From contig CM076952.1 of NCBI GenBank assembly GCA_039566865.1, forward strand, positions 10,622,501 to 10,686,500: a DNA stretch of 64,000 nt, read 5' to 3'. The notes below the pieces were generated by a model. That model made no database searches and was not told the origin of the DNA. It saw only the letters and a program-made list of their open reading frames with translations. The DNA comes from Aurelia coerulea. Taxonomy: Eukaryota > Cnidaria > Scyphozoa > Semaeostomeae > Ulmaridae. Shown here in pieces: positions 62,275 through 64,000 of this stretch (its first letter is position 1; every line of letters begins with the position of its first letter). The translations under genes were made by a program, and so were the position numbers.

Positions 62275-64000
62275 ATATTTCAATAGTTGTGTCAAACTTT
62301 CGCTTTAAGGAATTATGGTCCAGTGCCCCAGTGCGAATAAAGCTCTGAGGAACATTTAGGAATGGCCATACATTCCACGATTCTCAGTGCGTCAAGCTTG
62401 CTAAGATTATGAAGTAATATCTTGACAAACGTTTATTTTCTTTGGGGAACGGGCTTTAATACCCCTGTCTAAAAATAGCAGTTGGGGGCATTCTTGGGAT
62501 TGGCAGCTTATTCCATGTTTCTCGGCATATCAAACTTGCGATGACTACCATGCTACCATGTAATGTAATGTATCTATTCGTCACTCGTTCCATTAGCTAC
62601 GCCAGTTTTTCGCTACGGGGAATTGGGCTCTAGTACCACTTTCTAAAAATATGCATTTCTCCCTCATTCATGTCATTAGTTACACCAATTTTTGACTCTA
62701 GGGGATTGGGCTCTAATTGATGCTCTGACACAGTTTTTATTATATGATGATCAAGACCTCTCTAATAATTTGAACAGAAATATACTCGAATTGACTTTAC
62801 GTTTCAATCATGAAACTGGTCGGTTTGACTAAGATCTTTTGAAATTTCAGTACAAAGCAATCACCAAATTCCTTAATGTAACTTTTCTGGTTCGAGGTAT
62901 AGTAGAATGTAAGAGAATGTAAGAGAATGTAATATTTTATATGAATAAAAAAAACTCTTTCAAGCGAAGGCAAAGACTCACGTACCGATAGTCCGTGAGT
63001 CAAAAACTTATTAATACTTGAATAATTCAATGAATTCAATGCTGAGAAAAAACCTGTTGCTGCTTCGATTTCGTTTACTAAACATATATTTCCTTTTCCT
63101 TTCATTCATCTTCTCTGATATTTCAAAGGTCATTGATTGTGTTTGAAAGAACAGGCTTTCCAAAATTCCAAGATAAAATAACCCATTTTCACAGAGCATG
63201 TGACTGGAAAACTCTCTTTAGACTTTCGATTGATCTGCCAAAAAATTTATTTCCCATTCAGAGGTTTTCCTCCAGAGCTGACGGCTTCAACTGAGAAGAG
63301 AGCTATATTATGCCACCCAAAGTGTATTTTTGTTTCTTTTGATATGGCATTTCGTATTTTTTGGCTTACGTTTCAGAGCCTTTGAATTAGGCATGGATCA
63401 ACTTCTCTTTGCAACACCATTATTTGTGTAGGCCACCAAGTCTCCTCTGGCTCACACACCCGATTCGTCTAAAATTCCAACTTCAATTCCTCGACTGAGG
63501 CCTGGACATAATTTTGTCAAAGCCTTTTCGACACATTGATAAAATCTTACCAAATTATTCGAATCAGTTGGGTGGCTCTTGGGGTGCGGTTTTGCGGGCG
63601 GGTGGAACATCTTTCCTGGTTCACCCGGTAGTTTTTATTTCTATCCATGTTAACTGCCGCGGGGTTGTCAAAGTATATTGCTCCCCGTGGTATTATCGTC
63701 CTTGTAGTGTTTCATAGATCAATTAGTAGTCAGCGCAGTAAGTAACTTGTCTACTAAAAAATTTACAAAAAAATGTCTCCCCCTGGAATTTGTGTCTCTT
63801 TCTCAGTCAAAGGTTCTCTATTTGATAGATAATTTGGCATTTTATATAATAATAATATTCATATTTTCTTCCAAAAATCAACTATATTGTGATACTGTAA
63901 CTCTTTGTGAGTTTATAGTTGTAATCAATCTGGATGTTGAATTGCTGCAATTCCTTTCGTTGAGTTTCACCAAAATTTATCTCTTTCATTGACGCCTGAT
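62275..64000. other. Flanking sequence with degenerate repeats, no gene recognised
   Basis: Four diverged copies of a segment like TTTTCGCTACGGGGAATTGG followed by GCTCTA lie near 62300, 62435, 62610 and 62690. The stretch 62900-62935 has a short AGAATGTA repeat. Open frames further right (for example 63514-63717) show no motif. If the exon at 43195 is real, this is its downstream intron. Confidence 0.45.

Overview
The window looks like a repeat-dense, AT-rich chromosome segment of an invertebrate animal, most probably a cnidarian. The grounds are spliced exons with GT/AG borders, many CR1/L2-like LINEs (one with a PHD finger and a 2A-like motif), BEL/Pao and Gypsy LTR elements, hAT-, mariner- and P-like DNA elements, and a cysteine-rich CXC-type exon of a kind I associate with cnidarian genomes. 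Species cannot be decided from sequence alone, and no prokaryotic or organellar features are seen. Two short exons on the minus strand (35952-36074 and 9541-9625) read as consecutive pieces of glutaredoxin-3 (GLRX3/PICOT): the end of the thioredoxin-like domain plus linker, then the start of the first Grx domain. Their phases match, so the 26.3 kb between them is one intron, filled almost completely by mobile DNA.

Layout: 1-3140, two related LINEs on the plus strand. 3960-9480, one minus-strand LINE broken by two other LINE insertions and by a further block (a LINE ending in a 160-base CATA tail, and two directly repeated MITEs around a 1.1 kb unit). 9541-9625, GLRX3 exon. 9859-15971, a large fold-back structure carrying in its left arm a 2.27 kb inverted-repeat element with CACAGTG ends (9933-12205), and in its loop a 422-base hAT-type element (14114-14535). 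16010-17290, LINE remnant. 17361-18650, a decayed coding remnant with a local duplication and a tRNA-derived SINE. 18692-35827, an inverted and tandem array of three modules, bearing three MITEs and split by a short LINE, a BEL/Pao retrotransposon (22615-30294) and a nearly full-length LINE (31537-35203). 35952-36074, GLRX3 exon.

From 36470 onward: LINE fragments, a 54-base minisatellite (37170-38036), a minus-strand LINE with a TTAA-type MITE (39690-42690), a plus-strand CXC-type exon (43195-43409), and a Gypsy element whose two LTRs lie 18.4 kb apart (43539-62269). The Gypsy element holds a mariner-type MITE, a LINE that itself holds a 5.9 kb P-like element, and a 5.1 kb long-TIR element that itself holds a palindrome. 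The last 1.7 kb carries only degenerate repeats.

The most unusual signal is a pair of distinct non-autonomous elements (9933-12205 and 26360-27174). Both have 5-base target duplications and ends that start CACAGTGATCCAG (one end with a single change), followed after a spacer of exactly 3 bases at one end and exactly 12 at the other by a second conserved block (RTGKAATAAAT...). This bipartite, asymmetric design with a CACAGTG heptamer is reminiscent of RAG/Transib recombination signals.
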